A stretch of 64,000 nucleotides of DNA from Drosophila miranda (lineage: Eukaryota; Arthropoda; Insecta; Diptera; Drosophilidae). A model generated the notes under the pieces. That model was not told the origin of the DNA, searched no databases, and saw only the letters and a list, made by a program, of their open reading frames with translations. Positions 12,798 through 24,700 of this stretch are shown here, in pieces (position 1 is the first letter of the stretch; each line of letters starts with the position of its first letter). The DNA is taken from NCBI RefSeq assembly GCF_003369915.1, contig NC_046676.1, forward strand, positions 10,832,001 through 10,896,000, read 5' to 3'. The position numbers and the translations under genes were made by a program.

Positions 12798-14767
12798 TTG
12801 ATTCTAAAATAAAATTGAATTGTACCTGACACTATAAAATCTGTTAGATATATCAAAGGTAGGTAATTATATATATCATTGTCTGTAATTATGTACATTA
12901 ATTCAAAGGCGATAGGATGTTTTTCTGCTGAAACAGTTTAAACGAAATTATCGAATTATAGTGTTCTTATAAATATGAGAATGTTCAATCCAAAATATTT
13001 CAACAGAAACGAAGAATAAAAATAATTAGTGGGTATCAGAAACTGGTCAGTCTCAACTGCTTGCATAGGTCAATCTTTCAGAGCAGCTTGGCAAACATAT
13101 TAATTAAAAGAATAAAAGAACCTACAAGCAACAAGTGTTCATAAACACTTACGTTTCATTTCATGCACTGACGTTTTCTTTCGTAGACCTTTCTCGTTTA
13201 AACCTTTTATTATGATAAAATCCAGTAAAAGGGAATGCTTAAAACCAGCAAGTCTTGTAGAAAATTGATTAATCCACCGGAAAAAAGTATCTGTTTTAGG
13301 CTGGGGATTATATTATATTTATCTAGTAACATTAAACCGAACATAAAAATCGACTAATATGATTTTCAAGCATGGAGAGAGAACGATTAACCCATAGTCG
13401 ACTAGTGGGTATTAAAGTACACTCCACTAAAACAGGAAGAATTTGGCGCAGTTCAGTTGAAAGTTGAAAGTTCAGTTCCACAAGAAGAATTTACAAACAG
13501 TATTATTCCTAGATGGTATACCATTCAGTCTGAGACACTTTAATAGCCGAAAGCTGGAGACATTCGGACAGTCGCTAAGGGCGAATATGCCGCTATTATA
13601 GGATAACATTAACAGCACACATCATTGTTCATTTTTGGGTTGGGTGCCCTTTACCACAGGTTTAAATACATCGAACATTAATGGGACTGGTTTGGGTAAC
13701 TGAAACGGTTTTGTAACGGAAAAGACGCGATTTTCGCTTTTGGCCAATGAAAATCGTCAAAAATGTTCTTCAAAACGGTTTCCCGTAAGTAAAGATCTCG
13801 TAGGATAGAATAGGATTGATCTGCAAGGAGAATTTGTTATGGGCGGTTTTGGAGAGAGCCGATAGGTATCCGGGCTGGAGAAGAAAGAGACAGGCATCTA
13901 TAGTGGCATCTATAGTGGATCCTGGGAAGCAGTGGCAGAGTTGCGTGGGAGAGAAGGAAACGGGGCGAGGAAGAAAGAAAAAAAAAGAGTTTCCGGTGGA
14001 GAATAGTGGAGGCCGCACGTGCCCTGAAAGAAAAAAGGGAACAAAATTGGTGATCGTGGAGACGACGATCCCACCAAGACATCAGCGGCAGGCATCAACA
14101 TCAGCGGAAGCGGCGGACATCGGCAGCAGCAGCCCGGTACTGGCCAGGCCGGAAAACTGGTGCGAGAACCGTCAGCGGAGCACCGGCACCAAGGAACCGT
14201 CAGCGGAGCACCGACTGGAGACACGTTTCTGTCCCCACACACGATCAAACGTAAACATCAGCAAGCATCAGGAAGCAACAACTTCTATCAAAGGGGGCTG
14301 CCAATTCGGCCGAAATAGGGTTTATTTTGTTGTTAGTATTTTTGTGTTAGTATTTGTTTCCTTTATATAAACCTAGATTATTAATTAATAATGTTCAAGT
14401 TAAATAAGAAAATATAATGGATATAAAAATGAAAATTTGAAAAGAGTCATGAGTGAATAGAAAACGGTAATTGGGTGGGACGAGAGCGAGAAGAAGAGCG
14501 GGACCCTGAATATGAAAAGGGAGCGGATTCAAAAGGTGGCGCTCAAGGAAGGGTGGGACCCTGCTAGGGATAACGAAACCAACTATCCCCGCTGACGAAA
14601 GTGCCAACGAGGACAAGTCTGTCCTATAAATTAGATTTGTTTTTTTTGTATGTTGTTTTTTGTTTTGTTCAATCCGTCCCCTGGCTTATCGGGTCGGAAA
14701 CACCCCTGACTTCCCCGTGAGCTAGCTGGGAACGATAGGCCAGGGTGGCAAAGAGGCGGATCACAAC
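12798..14767. other. Intergenic, TE-derived patches
   Basis: No gene is supported. A copy of the dispersed core repeat lies at 13.20-13.40 kb. From about 13.82 to 14.75 kb the DNA is purine-rich and internally repetitive: a 19 bp unit is duplicated at 14167-14185 and 14195-14213. Part of it stays open in one frame, but the composition is simple-sequence and no protein family is recognisable. It may be an untranslated or gag-proximal part of a retroelement; this is a guess. Confidence 0.35.
13195..13400 (+). repeat. Dispersed core repeat, partial copy
   Basis: The run containing TCTTGTAGAAAATTGATT (near 13251) recurs with few changes near 52330 and 53020, and in reverse near 39290. The flanking GTAAAAGGGAATGCTT also matches those copies. 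No motif-6 terminal block is attached to this copy. Confidence 0.5.
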
Positions 14768-14896
14768 AATATGTAAAATAGAACTTGAATTCGTCAGTAT
14801 ATTTACGGTCTATTTTTTAAATGAGACGGTATGTTTCGGTATATTTCAGACGGTCGGACGGTATATTTTATCGATCCGCGGCCACACTGCGCTTAT
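14768..14896 (+). promoter_or_regulatory. Motif 6 / DRE / motif 1 promoter block upstream of Edtp
   Basis: In order on the + strand: motif-6-like GGTATATTT and GGTATGTTT units between 14800 and 14868, a DRE core TATCGAT at 14869-14875, and a motif-1-like CGGCCACACTG at 14879-14889 (one change from consensus). This order is typical of Drosophila TATA-less housekeeping promoters. The first 69 nt match the region upstream of Prosalpha5 (reverse strand, from 46599 downward) with only two mismatches. That is far beyond shared motifs, so this block looks like a copy of a dispersed repeat. It lies about 500 bp upstream of the Edtp start codon. Confidence 0.7.
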
Positions 14897-15378
14897 CCGC
14901 CTCGCATTGCAAATAAAATTAAACAAACACACATAATCAATCTAATTGCAATCGGAGCAAGAAGAGCAACAATACTACTAGTGCGTAACCGATCCGATCC
15001 CACCCGACTTTTATACTCGTGCAGATTACGTCGCGGGCGGAGAATTTGTTGGTGACGTCGCCGTCTAGGGCGTTGAGCAAACAAACGTAAAAAAGCGAAA
15101 CGTGTAAACGTCGTAGAAACCGATAAAGCAGACGAAAGAAAACGAATTAAAATACGCAGCAGATACAATAGAGCGGGAGACGAGAGAGAGAGAGCGAGTT
15201 GGCAGGCAACAGCTAAAGAAGCAACAAGATTTGTTTAAATCTATTCATTTTTGGCAGTATTTTGCAAATTGTGTGCTTTACTAAAGAGTATAGTGTTTTT
15301 GTGCCGTGTGAGTGCTGTGGCGTGGATTCCACATAGAGTTTTGTAGAGTGCAACCCCAGTTTGAAATTGAATCGGTAA

Positions 15379-15498
15379 ATGCAGCGCCGCAAAAATGTGC
15401 AGCCTAACTTTGAACAACGTTGTGAATGTGACGCAGCAGGATTTACACGACCTACTAGAGGTTTTCGAAAAGAAATCCTTCGAGGCGGCGTCCTTTGA
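15379..15498 (+). other. Upstream ORF overlapping the Edtp start
   Basis: An ATG at 15379 opens 39 codons in the +2 frame and ends at a TGA at 15496-15498, crossing the Edtp start at 15395. Its context has T at -3 (weak), while the main ATG has CAAAA before it (strong), so leaky scanning would favour the main frame. Confidence 0.5.
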
Positions 15499-18400
15499 GG
15501 AAGGCACAGCGGTAAGTGTAAGCTAGTGTGTGTCTGTGTGACATACATTTGGTCGCACGTGCTTTTGTGAACGTTCTTGTGCCGGAGAAGACATGCAAAC
15601 CGTAACCGAACAGTGTGCGCCTACCCTACCACAAGGACACGTCAGAGGGCCATTACTCCGGTGCCGCGCCCCAAAAGTGCGGCTTAAATCAAAATGGCTG
15701 CCGTCGTCAAGTCTCTGTCTGCCCTGAAACGCGCACAAATCGTATTCCTCAAGAAATCAATAAGCATCTTGTCCACTAGGAGACTCTCATTCATTGGGTC
15801 TGCTGCCAAGTGGTATGCTCCTTTCGGCACCTCGTCTTTCGGGCCTTATCGGAATTCTATGAAGCCTATCAAACGTTGACCTCGATCTACAAACGAAATT
15901 TGTTATAAGATATGATATGAGACTCCAACGCGGTAAATTTATACATAAATCCACCTAATCTGTATCGTTCTGAGACTCGTCTTCGAAACATTCATGACCG
16001 GCATAGCTACAGCAACCACATGGGTGAACTTAGTAGGCTTTTATTGTGTTGCTTTTGCTCTCCATCTACACCCCCACCCCCGATTGTCACGCATGCCCGT
16101 CAACGCTAATCGACAAGCCTGTCGTCAGGCAAACACATGCCCCGCTATCGGGCAATGTAACACGGCATTACTTAGCCGGTAATGGCAATAACAACAGAAA
16201 CAACACCAAAACATAGCCTTGCTGTTCCGCTACTCATTGGGATGCCCCCCTCCCATCAGGGAAAAACGCTTGGTAACAAAGAAAGAAAGGAAAATCTAAA
16301 TAAATACTTGGCACGTTCGAATCTATCGTTTTCATTGAGCTTATGTTGTTGTTGTTGTCGGTGCTTTTGTGTTTGCGCAGCTGCTGTACAAATAATTAAT
16401 ATATTGCACAGCGATTGCCAATTGCAATAAAAGACTTTGTTGCAGCACACACACACACACACACACACGGAAAGTATTTGCTGACTGGCAGTTTATCAAA
16501 CAGTTGTTTTCCTTATCACAGAAAAGCCACCACAAAACAAGCGCCAGCTTTTCAACTTGATTTTCCACAATTTTGCCCCGCATTGCCCCTGTTATCTGTG
16601 GAGCAACAAGTTGGAAAGCCTTGGTTAAACAGGTCAACTATGGTATACCCAGCACTTTTCTTTTGGATGAGGAAATATCTTTAACGAAAGAAAATAGGCA
16701 CTAGGAAAATATATGCAATACCACCCACCGAAAAGGGGCTTTACACATACCCAATATACCCTTTGACAAGTAAAGGGTAGCAAAACCTGTACCTTGATAC
16801 GAAACCTTGCATTTGATTGTGGGGGGGTGCAAAGGGTAAATATATTTTGTTATTATTCTAATAAAAGATGCGGCTCTCCAAAGAGTTCAAGGTTAATTTC
16901 AACGTCGAATGGCTTGATTAGATTAGCAAGTCTATTAAATACTGGTACAACACTTTCTGTGGGAAGCAAAGGAAAGGTTAGGTGGTAGACCTGGCCAGAA
17001 ATGGGGGTGCCTGCAACATGCGCACACCAGTCGTAATGGGAGACGATCTAGAGCCGAAGTCATCCTTCTCTCCCGAATAGGAGCGAAGGTGAAATCCGCG
17101 AGAGTCACAATATTTCGACTGCAACTGTAGTTTACACTCGCATGTGCACTCTCTCTCTCTTTACCTCCCTCTCCTTGCGCTTAGCTCGCGCGAGAGGAGT
17201 GCGAAACGAAATATAATCACTCACCTTTTCGGAAACACACCTTGTGCCCTGAGCGGCCAACTCCCGTAACTTTTGCTCTTTCTGTACAAAAATAGCTTTC
17301 GTTCGGCACGTGACCAAAACAATTTGCGTCTCAGATAACGCCGATTGCGGCCGACTGATGATGGAAACGCTTTCAGTTTTAATCGGACTAAAGTACCATA
17401 AATGTACACCAAGATATTGAAACATTTATTATGCACATCCAAAAAAAAAAACACCAAAAAACATTCATATTTCTGGATAAGTTTGCAGCATAGACACCGA
17501 ATTTGTGGGAGCACCGGTTGTACTCTGAGCCGGTTGCACTTAGCCCTCCTGGAAGGCCCGCTTGATCTCATCCTCGAAGTCGGGCGTCTCGAGATCTATA
17601 CGCCGATAGTCCGAAATGCCCTCCATCTCCAGTCTGTCCTGGGCCCAGAGGATCAGCTTGATGAGGAACATCATTTTCGGCTGGACGACCTCCCCGCCCT
17701 CGTACTTCAGGATGGCATTGTTCAGCTCCCCGGCCACCTGCAGCCGGTAGGCGGGCTTCATCAGGTCCCCGAAGGGACTCTCCTCGGGCTTGTCGAAGGC
17801 CAGCAGGGCCAGGGCGCGCTGCATCTCCCGGATGTTGTCCGAGTGCACCTCGCTGAGGCCGGACTCCTTGCTCTGGGCAAAGTCGAGCGCCTGCTCCACC
17901 TTCTGCTCCCGTATAAGCTCAATCAGCCGCAGCTGCTGCATGTGGAAGTACATGTAGTTGTTCGTCTCGAAGAGCTGCGGATACAGCCTGTTGGCCAGGT
18001 CCATGGCATACTTCACTTGGCCACTGCGCACAGCATTGCGAATCCTCACCCGATCATCGATGCTGTCACCCAGAGAGCTCGGCTCCAGCGACGACTCGGC
18101 CTTGAAGCGCTGTGCCGCCTCCTGGTATCCCTCTGTGGGGGGTTAAGTTGGAGCCGCTTTAACGATTTCTTTCCCCTGTGGCGTGGGAGGACACAAACCT
18201 GTGATCAGATAGTTCATCACCAGGCGATTGAGGTCCGCCTGCTTGATCTGAAAGCTCGACATTCTTTGGGCCCACAAGGTATTGGGGTTCGATGCAGCCA
18301 TCCGGAATTGATCTAGTATACGTAACAGGTACTAAAAGATGGACAGAAACAGAGAGAGAAGGAAAAGAGAAGAGAAGAGAGCGATGGGAGCAGACAGGGC

Positions 18401-18749
18401 TGGACTTCGTGCTGCCTTAGGGTCTTACCTCTGGAAAAGATCTTCAATTAGAATGGAAACCTTTCTGATAATAGGATTTTAGGGATTATATGTACTATCT
18501 AGGGATGTAAACTTCTACTCTAGGAATGAGGTCCATCCAATGTCTATCTCTATGATAATGATGATCATTAACATCAAGCTCTAAACCCACAACGATCATT
18601 ATCAATTTTGTATTTTTTAATGCTTTTGTTTTTCTTTATTATGCACACTTGATGATTTATTTTTATAAAAACAAAACCTTGCCCAAAACGACATTGAATG
18701 TTGTTGCAAATGCAAAATATATTTATATATATATATATATATATAGTTG

Positions 18750-18782
<33 letters not shown>

Positions 18783-21700
18783 GATGAGTGCGCATGAATG
18801 TGCATGTCGTGTGGAGCGCCTTCTTCGTGTGTGTGGGCGCCAAAATGTACGATAACTGTATCGGGCCAAAGCCCAAATAGTGCTAAAAATAGCAATCAGT
18901 TGGTATACTTTTAAATAATTTTTTACTTTTCCCCAGACGCACTCCCTCACTCACTCTCTCACTCTCTCTCTTTCTTTCTTTCTTATAAAATGTGTATTAT
19001 TTGTTGTTGCCACCGAACCCACCTGTTGTTGTAGTTGTTGCTATAGTCGTTGTTGCTGTTGCAGCTCCAGCCTGCTGATTATGCTTATGTTGCAAATTAT
19101 GGAAACTTGATGGCCGTCGAAAATTCTGGGCCCAGATAATTGGTCGCCAAGGTGGATGGGTGATGGGTTGGGGAGCCACCCGGAGGCTGCGGAGGGAGTG
19201 GTATATAGACAACTGCAGGCGCAGTTGGGTCCTGGTTCCTGGTTCCTGGTTCCTGGTTTTCGGTCCAGGCTGGTCGGTCGGCCCCAAACAGTGTTGGCCT
19301 GCGCTACGTTGAGCGTTTCCTCGAGCACTGGTCCCGGGATAGCTGCACTTGGTCCTGTGTTGGGGCAGAGTCTCTGGTTTTCTGTATCCCGCCTCTGCAT
19401 TCCAGTCTGCAGCGAATTTGCTGCTGCTGCTGCTTCCTGCGCCCACGCATCCCTGCACTGCACTCGTTTTGGGGGTTGCAACTAACGGGAACTCTCCGCG
19501 CAGCTCTCCTACAGTGCGACCTCTGCCACGAGTGACGCACACGTTTGATGCTGGCTACCGGGCACGCCACGCTCTGGGGTCTGCTGCACGCCTATGCCCG
19601 TTGGCAGAGCTCTCTGCGGACACCCCTCCCTGCCACGCCCTGGCAGATGCAGCTGCAAGCCGTGCCGCAGTCATTGTGTGGGCGCTTTGAAATTCGCGGC
19701 ACAGGAGCGCATGAATGCGAGCGCAGTGCCGCGGTGACTGTCACACCTTCCAGCGCAACTGCACTTCCGCACAGTGGGACGCGAGCGGTAATCATGGGAT
19801 GCCGATTAAGGGTTGTTCCCACACCAAGAACTCCCTGAACATCCGGACTATATTGCATAATAGTTCTAGCTTTTGTAATCTGATCTCTTCACGGTCAGTA
19901 CCTGAAATTTTCCCCTTTTTTCGATGGAATTTTGGAAAATTATTCAAGCCTGGCCAAAGCCATTTATTCGCCTTGGACTTTGCCCCACTGTGGGTTGATG
20001 ATAACGATATCGACACAATGATGACTCTGTGCGACCTTTTCTGATTTCCTGTTGCACGTTGAACTTTACGCCCACGCCTGGGCACGTGCCCCCCACACCA
20101 CCGTCCTTGAACGGCTCCGCGTGTGCAGTGGGGCAGCTGTTGCTGCAATGTGCGTCGGCCGGACCGCAGACACTTGTGACAGGTGCCCAGGAGCGGCAGC
20201 AGCACCAGCAACCGGCACTGCCTACTGTACGGCGGTGACGAATGGGCGTAGTAATGCCTCCGGCGGGGGGCAGATGCAGCTGCTGGAAGTGCATGCGGGG
20301 GATGCAGCCGACCGGCGCATGTCCAAGAGAGAAAAGAGAGCGAGAGTTCGATTTGATTAAGGGCCTCAAAAATGGGAGTTCCAATACTTCCAGAGATGCT
20401 GCGGCCCCAACCCCAACCCCAATCCTTTACCGGGCGGTCCCTCCCTCCATTATGAGGCATTAGTTGTGCAATTCTTCTGCTGGTCGGGTTAACTTCGTCG
20501 CAACAGACGGTACCACGCATCCATGAATAGAAGAAGGGCGTCGCTGGGCCCTGGCGCGATGATGCGGGGGATACCCCGCTGTTTCAGATGGATGCTGGAG
20601 TGCCGGGCCCTGGCCCTCACACCGGTTGCTGCTGTTTCCTGCACGCCTGATAGCTGGTAGATAAAATCGATAGTATCTGAAATGGCAATGTCGTGTTTTC
20701 AGGGAATGAAACGGCAATGCCATGTGCAGGAAATGGCAATGCTTTGCCGTTCATAACCTATTTTCGATGAGCGGCAGAGCTGTGTGGGTGTGGGCTCTCC
20801 ATCAGAGCGGATGGGGAGCGGGAGCGTACCTGGAAACAACTTTCTTTATGTGTCAGCTTTTATTAAGATATCGACTGCAGTGCAAGCAGTCTCGTAGGAA
20901 TTGCTTTGACTGGCTCTTGGTCTGTCTGTAGATCTTTAAACAGGAATTCCAAGTGAATGAATTCTAGAAATTACAAAATGATATCCTGTGAATTAAAGGA
21001 CGTTCGTGAGTCAAAGAAATCGTTGTACTTCTTTGATCTTTGTGGGTTGCGTGGGCAAGTGCAAATGTCTTCCTGATTTCTGTCAGAGAAGCGAATAAAC
21101 TAAGTATTATGATGCAGATAGAGCCCCCACCCATACTCTCACTCATTGTGCTCAATTATAACCGCATGTGTTTTACGCGTTCGAGTACCCAGCCAGATGT
21201 TGGCATTGGGGGGAGGCTGTTGGCCCACAGCAAAGCTTCCGGCTCGAACGTGTTTGGTTGTTGTTCTCCCTCCCCCGAAAACAAAGCGGTTTCAAAGTCT
21301 CTTTTGAAAGTTGTTGACAAGATACAAATGTGGCTCGGGTCGGGTTTTTTTTTTTTGGTTTGCCACATGCAGCACACACACATACATACATACATACATA
21401 CGTATGCAATCTCTATTGCACCAGCAATTTGCATATTAAAAGCTCACTAATCAAAGATCCCCCCCATTCGTATAATGTGTGATGGAGACTGAAGAGCAGG
21501 TTGTATAAAAAGGAGAAGATGGACGATAAGTTTTCTTTGAAAACTCTTAAACAAAACTTTAAAATTCGATCGGAAATACTTGGTTGTCCGTTTTTTTTTT
21601 TTTTTTTTTTATTTAATCCCCCTACCTATGTCCACATTCTGATCACCAAATCAAACAGAAATTAATTTCTGGTTTTCGGTGTCTTTGAACGACGAACGAT

Positions 21701-24700
21701 AAAAGCAAAAACTTGAAAACAAGGCATTGCATTGCACATTCGAATGTGTAATCGTGCAAGCGGGAACAAGGAGAACCGTAAACACGGAAGCGCCCCATGC
21801 CTTGTACCCTGAGAGTACTCCGTTGTGTTCGTGTGTATGGGGTGTGGTCAGTGGCCCCCACTCGAAGTTCGACCTGTTTCGAGCACTGAATAATTCATTC
21901 AAGAAAAGCCATTTTCCCTGTCCGCCGCCGCCCCAGATTGATGAATATGCAACAATCGCGGGAATCGCGTCGGGTCCGTCCTGGGTCCCAGGCTCGGGGG
22001 CCTCTGTCGGCGATAAGCCAAGCCTCTGCAAGCAGAGCGCGCAAGAAACCGTTGTTTTGCCTCGCTCAGAGCTCTGTGCTCTCTATTGCTCTGCTCTCTC
22101 TCTTTCGTTGTCTGCTGCTCGCCTGGCCCCGGACCGGGCCGGCCCGGGCTCGGTTCGGTTGCGCTGCTTGCTGGTTTCTTGATTCGTGGGATTTCTTTTT
22201 GCTGCTGGTGGCTTTTACTTCTTTTTCTTTTCTGTTTCTTTTTTTTTCGGCGAGGCCGCAGAAAACTGAGAAGAAAAGTATGCCGCTCCACGCAGCGCCG
22301 ATTTCTGTTGGCCCAGCATCGGCAAAGTCTTTGAAATCCGGGTTTGTAAGAAAACTGCATTGCAGCTCCCGAAGCAGAGTCGAGTCTGGGTTTCGAATTT
22401 GTTATTTGGGTCAACGATAATGATGCAGCTGATGATGATGATGATGATGTGGATGATGATGGTGGTGTCGCGGTGTATGATCATCAGTCCACAAACTATT
22501 CCTCTGGCGCTGTAAATAACTATTTCGCGCGTTTGTTTGTTGTTTTTAAGTTTTTACAGCGCCTTATTAACAGGCGCACAGCGAAAAGCGAACGCCAACT
22601 GGCGGACAGTTACAGTTGCATGCAGTTGCTGCTCTTTCTTACAAAAGAAAAAAGACAACAACAATGGCAACAGCAGCGGCGAACAAGCAGTTCAATGCAC
22701 ACAACAGTAACAGCTTCTCTCTTTGTGTGTGTGCATGAAATGACAGCCAGCGAGACAGCAAGCGTCTCCAACTTGGAAGAGTACTCTCTCTCTGTCTCTC
22801 ACACACACACTGCTATCGATAAGACTGTGGCTTAATACCCTTGCAGAGAGAGAGACTACTATAATGAGGGCCTGATGTTTGCAGCACAGTAAATAAAAGC
22901 TTCGTCTTCTTATTGATGAACATCAATAAACGATCGTCCAGAAAATTGTTTAGCTTTTCATACGAACAATCGATCGGAAAGGGTATCAGAAGCTTCGGCC
23001 CCGCAGATGGTCTTTCTTTGGCATCCCCTTCCCACTCACAGTAAACAGCGCCTTCTCTCGAACGGCGAGAGAGCAACATAATTTCCAATTATTTGTAGTT
23101 TTAGTTGTTGGCTGAACATTCAAAGCCACAAAATGGCAACCTTGCATGGAATTTGTTATTATAAAAATATACATAAAAAAAAGAAATAATATTCGACTAA
23201 CCTTTGGCTTTTCCGTTTCTTTTCCCCCTTCTCCGTCAAGCAGAAGTAATTGCGTTTTAGTTGTTTTGCTCGTTTGCTTCGCTCTCCATAGTTTTGGCAC
23301 CCACACACTCACACACCCCCTATCTCCCTCACACACAATGGGCTTTGTTTTCACCACGTTTGTTGTGCTCTGTAGTTCGCTTTTGTTGTTGGCTGTTTTC
23401 ATTTTTTTGCACAGCCTTTGCCTTTGTCTCTTTTTATTTGCACATTTCTCTATGCTCCCTGTGTCCCTGTGTTTGTGTGCTAAAAACCTGTTTCGTCCAA
23501 GGTATTTGTGTTTGTGTGTGTGTGAGAGTGGTGCCGCCTGATTTTTGTCTGCTTTTATCTAGTTTTTTGTTGTTGTCTGGGGCAGCTGGCGGTTGTGGCT
23601 GTGACCCTCCTTTCCCCCCCTCCCTCCCCGTCCCTGCCGACGGCTTCTATTTTTAGCGGCCTTTAGATTTTCTCCCAGACCTGGCGTTCAATGCTATGTC
23701 TCGACAAACAAAAATGTGTTTGTTTGCTGGCAGAGATGATTATAAAATTGTTTTGTATTAATTGATGTTACCGCAACGACAGCAAATTCCAGACCCTTCC
23801 AGATTTGTATTCGTTGCAGGCCCTAAGTTCAATGGAACTCAAGTTCCAAAGAACAACAGCCACACAAGATCAGCTCGGAATCGGAAACCAGTTGCACTTC
23901 TCTGTCTAATCTCTCTGTCCATTAAGACGCCGGCAGCGGCAGAGTCGACGGACAACGTTGATTTATGCAAGCAATTGACTTTGCATGTCGTTGGTTCATA
24001 AAATATTTAATAATGGTGTTTAAAAAAATAATAATGCTAATGAGTGGTGAGTGGGTGAGGTCGTTGGATCGGCGTGCTGCGAATCCTCATTTCTCATTGG
24101 ATGCGCATCTCTGGCTCGATATTAATTCTTTACACAATTCTTTCGTCCACAGGAGTACGAGATCTCCAAGAAATGCGAATACCTGTTCAAACTCGACTAC
24201 AGCCTCATTGAGCTGGACAACTCGAATGGCCTGCTCAGCCCGCGCTACCCTGGAAGGATACTCATACCCGAGTCCGAGCATGGACACATGGCCAAGACCC
24301 TGATACCGGGCAATGGATTGTTCAGTGCAGGAGGCGGTTCCTCAGGGACAACGGCCACGACAACGCCACTCAACAGCAGTGCCGGCAGCAACTGCAGCGA
24401 CGGTGTGGGCATCCAAGCATTTGTCACCTTTGCCAATCCCCTGCAGACCCCGGTCCCGCCGCAGCCTCAACCACAACTGCAGCCCCAGCAGCCTCCATCG
24501 ACACAGTCCGCGCAGCAAAACACCATCTACGAGGACCAGTACGATATACAGCGGATGAGGGAACTGGTCACGATGGCCAAGTACGCGCGGTGCCGTCAAA
24601 GATTCGCCGTTCCCGTGATCATGTACCGAGGCAAATACATTTGCCGGTCGGCAACGCTGTCGGTGATGCCGGAGACGTACGGCCGCAAGGTGGTGGACTA

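Larger units (their letters stand above)
15512..24152 (+). other. Edtp first intron, non-gene parts
   Basis: Apart from the minus-strand GID8-like gene this 8.6 kb intron shows no supportable coding sequence. It holds CA repeats (16446-16468), a (TA)n-(GT)n tract at 18724-18780, a T20 run near 21592-21611 and GAT repeats near 22434-22462. A hairpin near 16757-16780 has arms TACCCTTT and AAAGGGTA and recalls the terminal stem of DINE-1-type Helitron remnants; this is weak. TATCGATA-type sites near 20664 and TATCGAT at 22815 could be regulatory. Confidence 0.45.

Noticed and set aside
13816-14370. 184-codon + strand frame
   Set aside because: Its sequence is simple and purine-rich with internal duplications, and no domain is recognisable; treated as TE-derived non-coding.
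17402-18316. 304-codon + strand frame across the GID8-like gene
   Set aside because: Complement of a conserved gene with verified exon joins on the minus strand; it starts in the neighbour's 3' UTR.
19792-20520. 242-codon minus-strand frame in the Edtp intron
   Set aside because: Arg/His/Pro-rich with poor fly codon use and no family match; probably chance in GC-rich intronic DNA.
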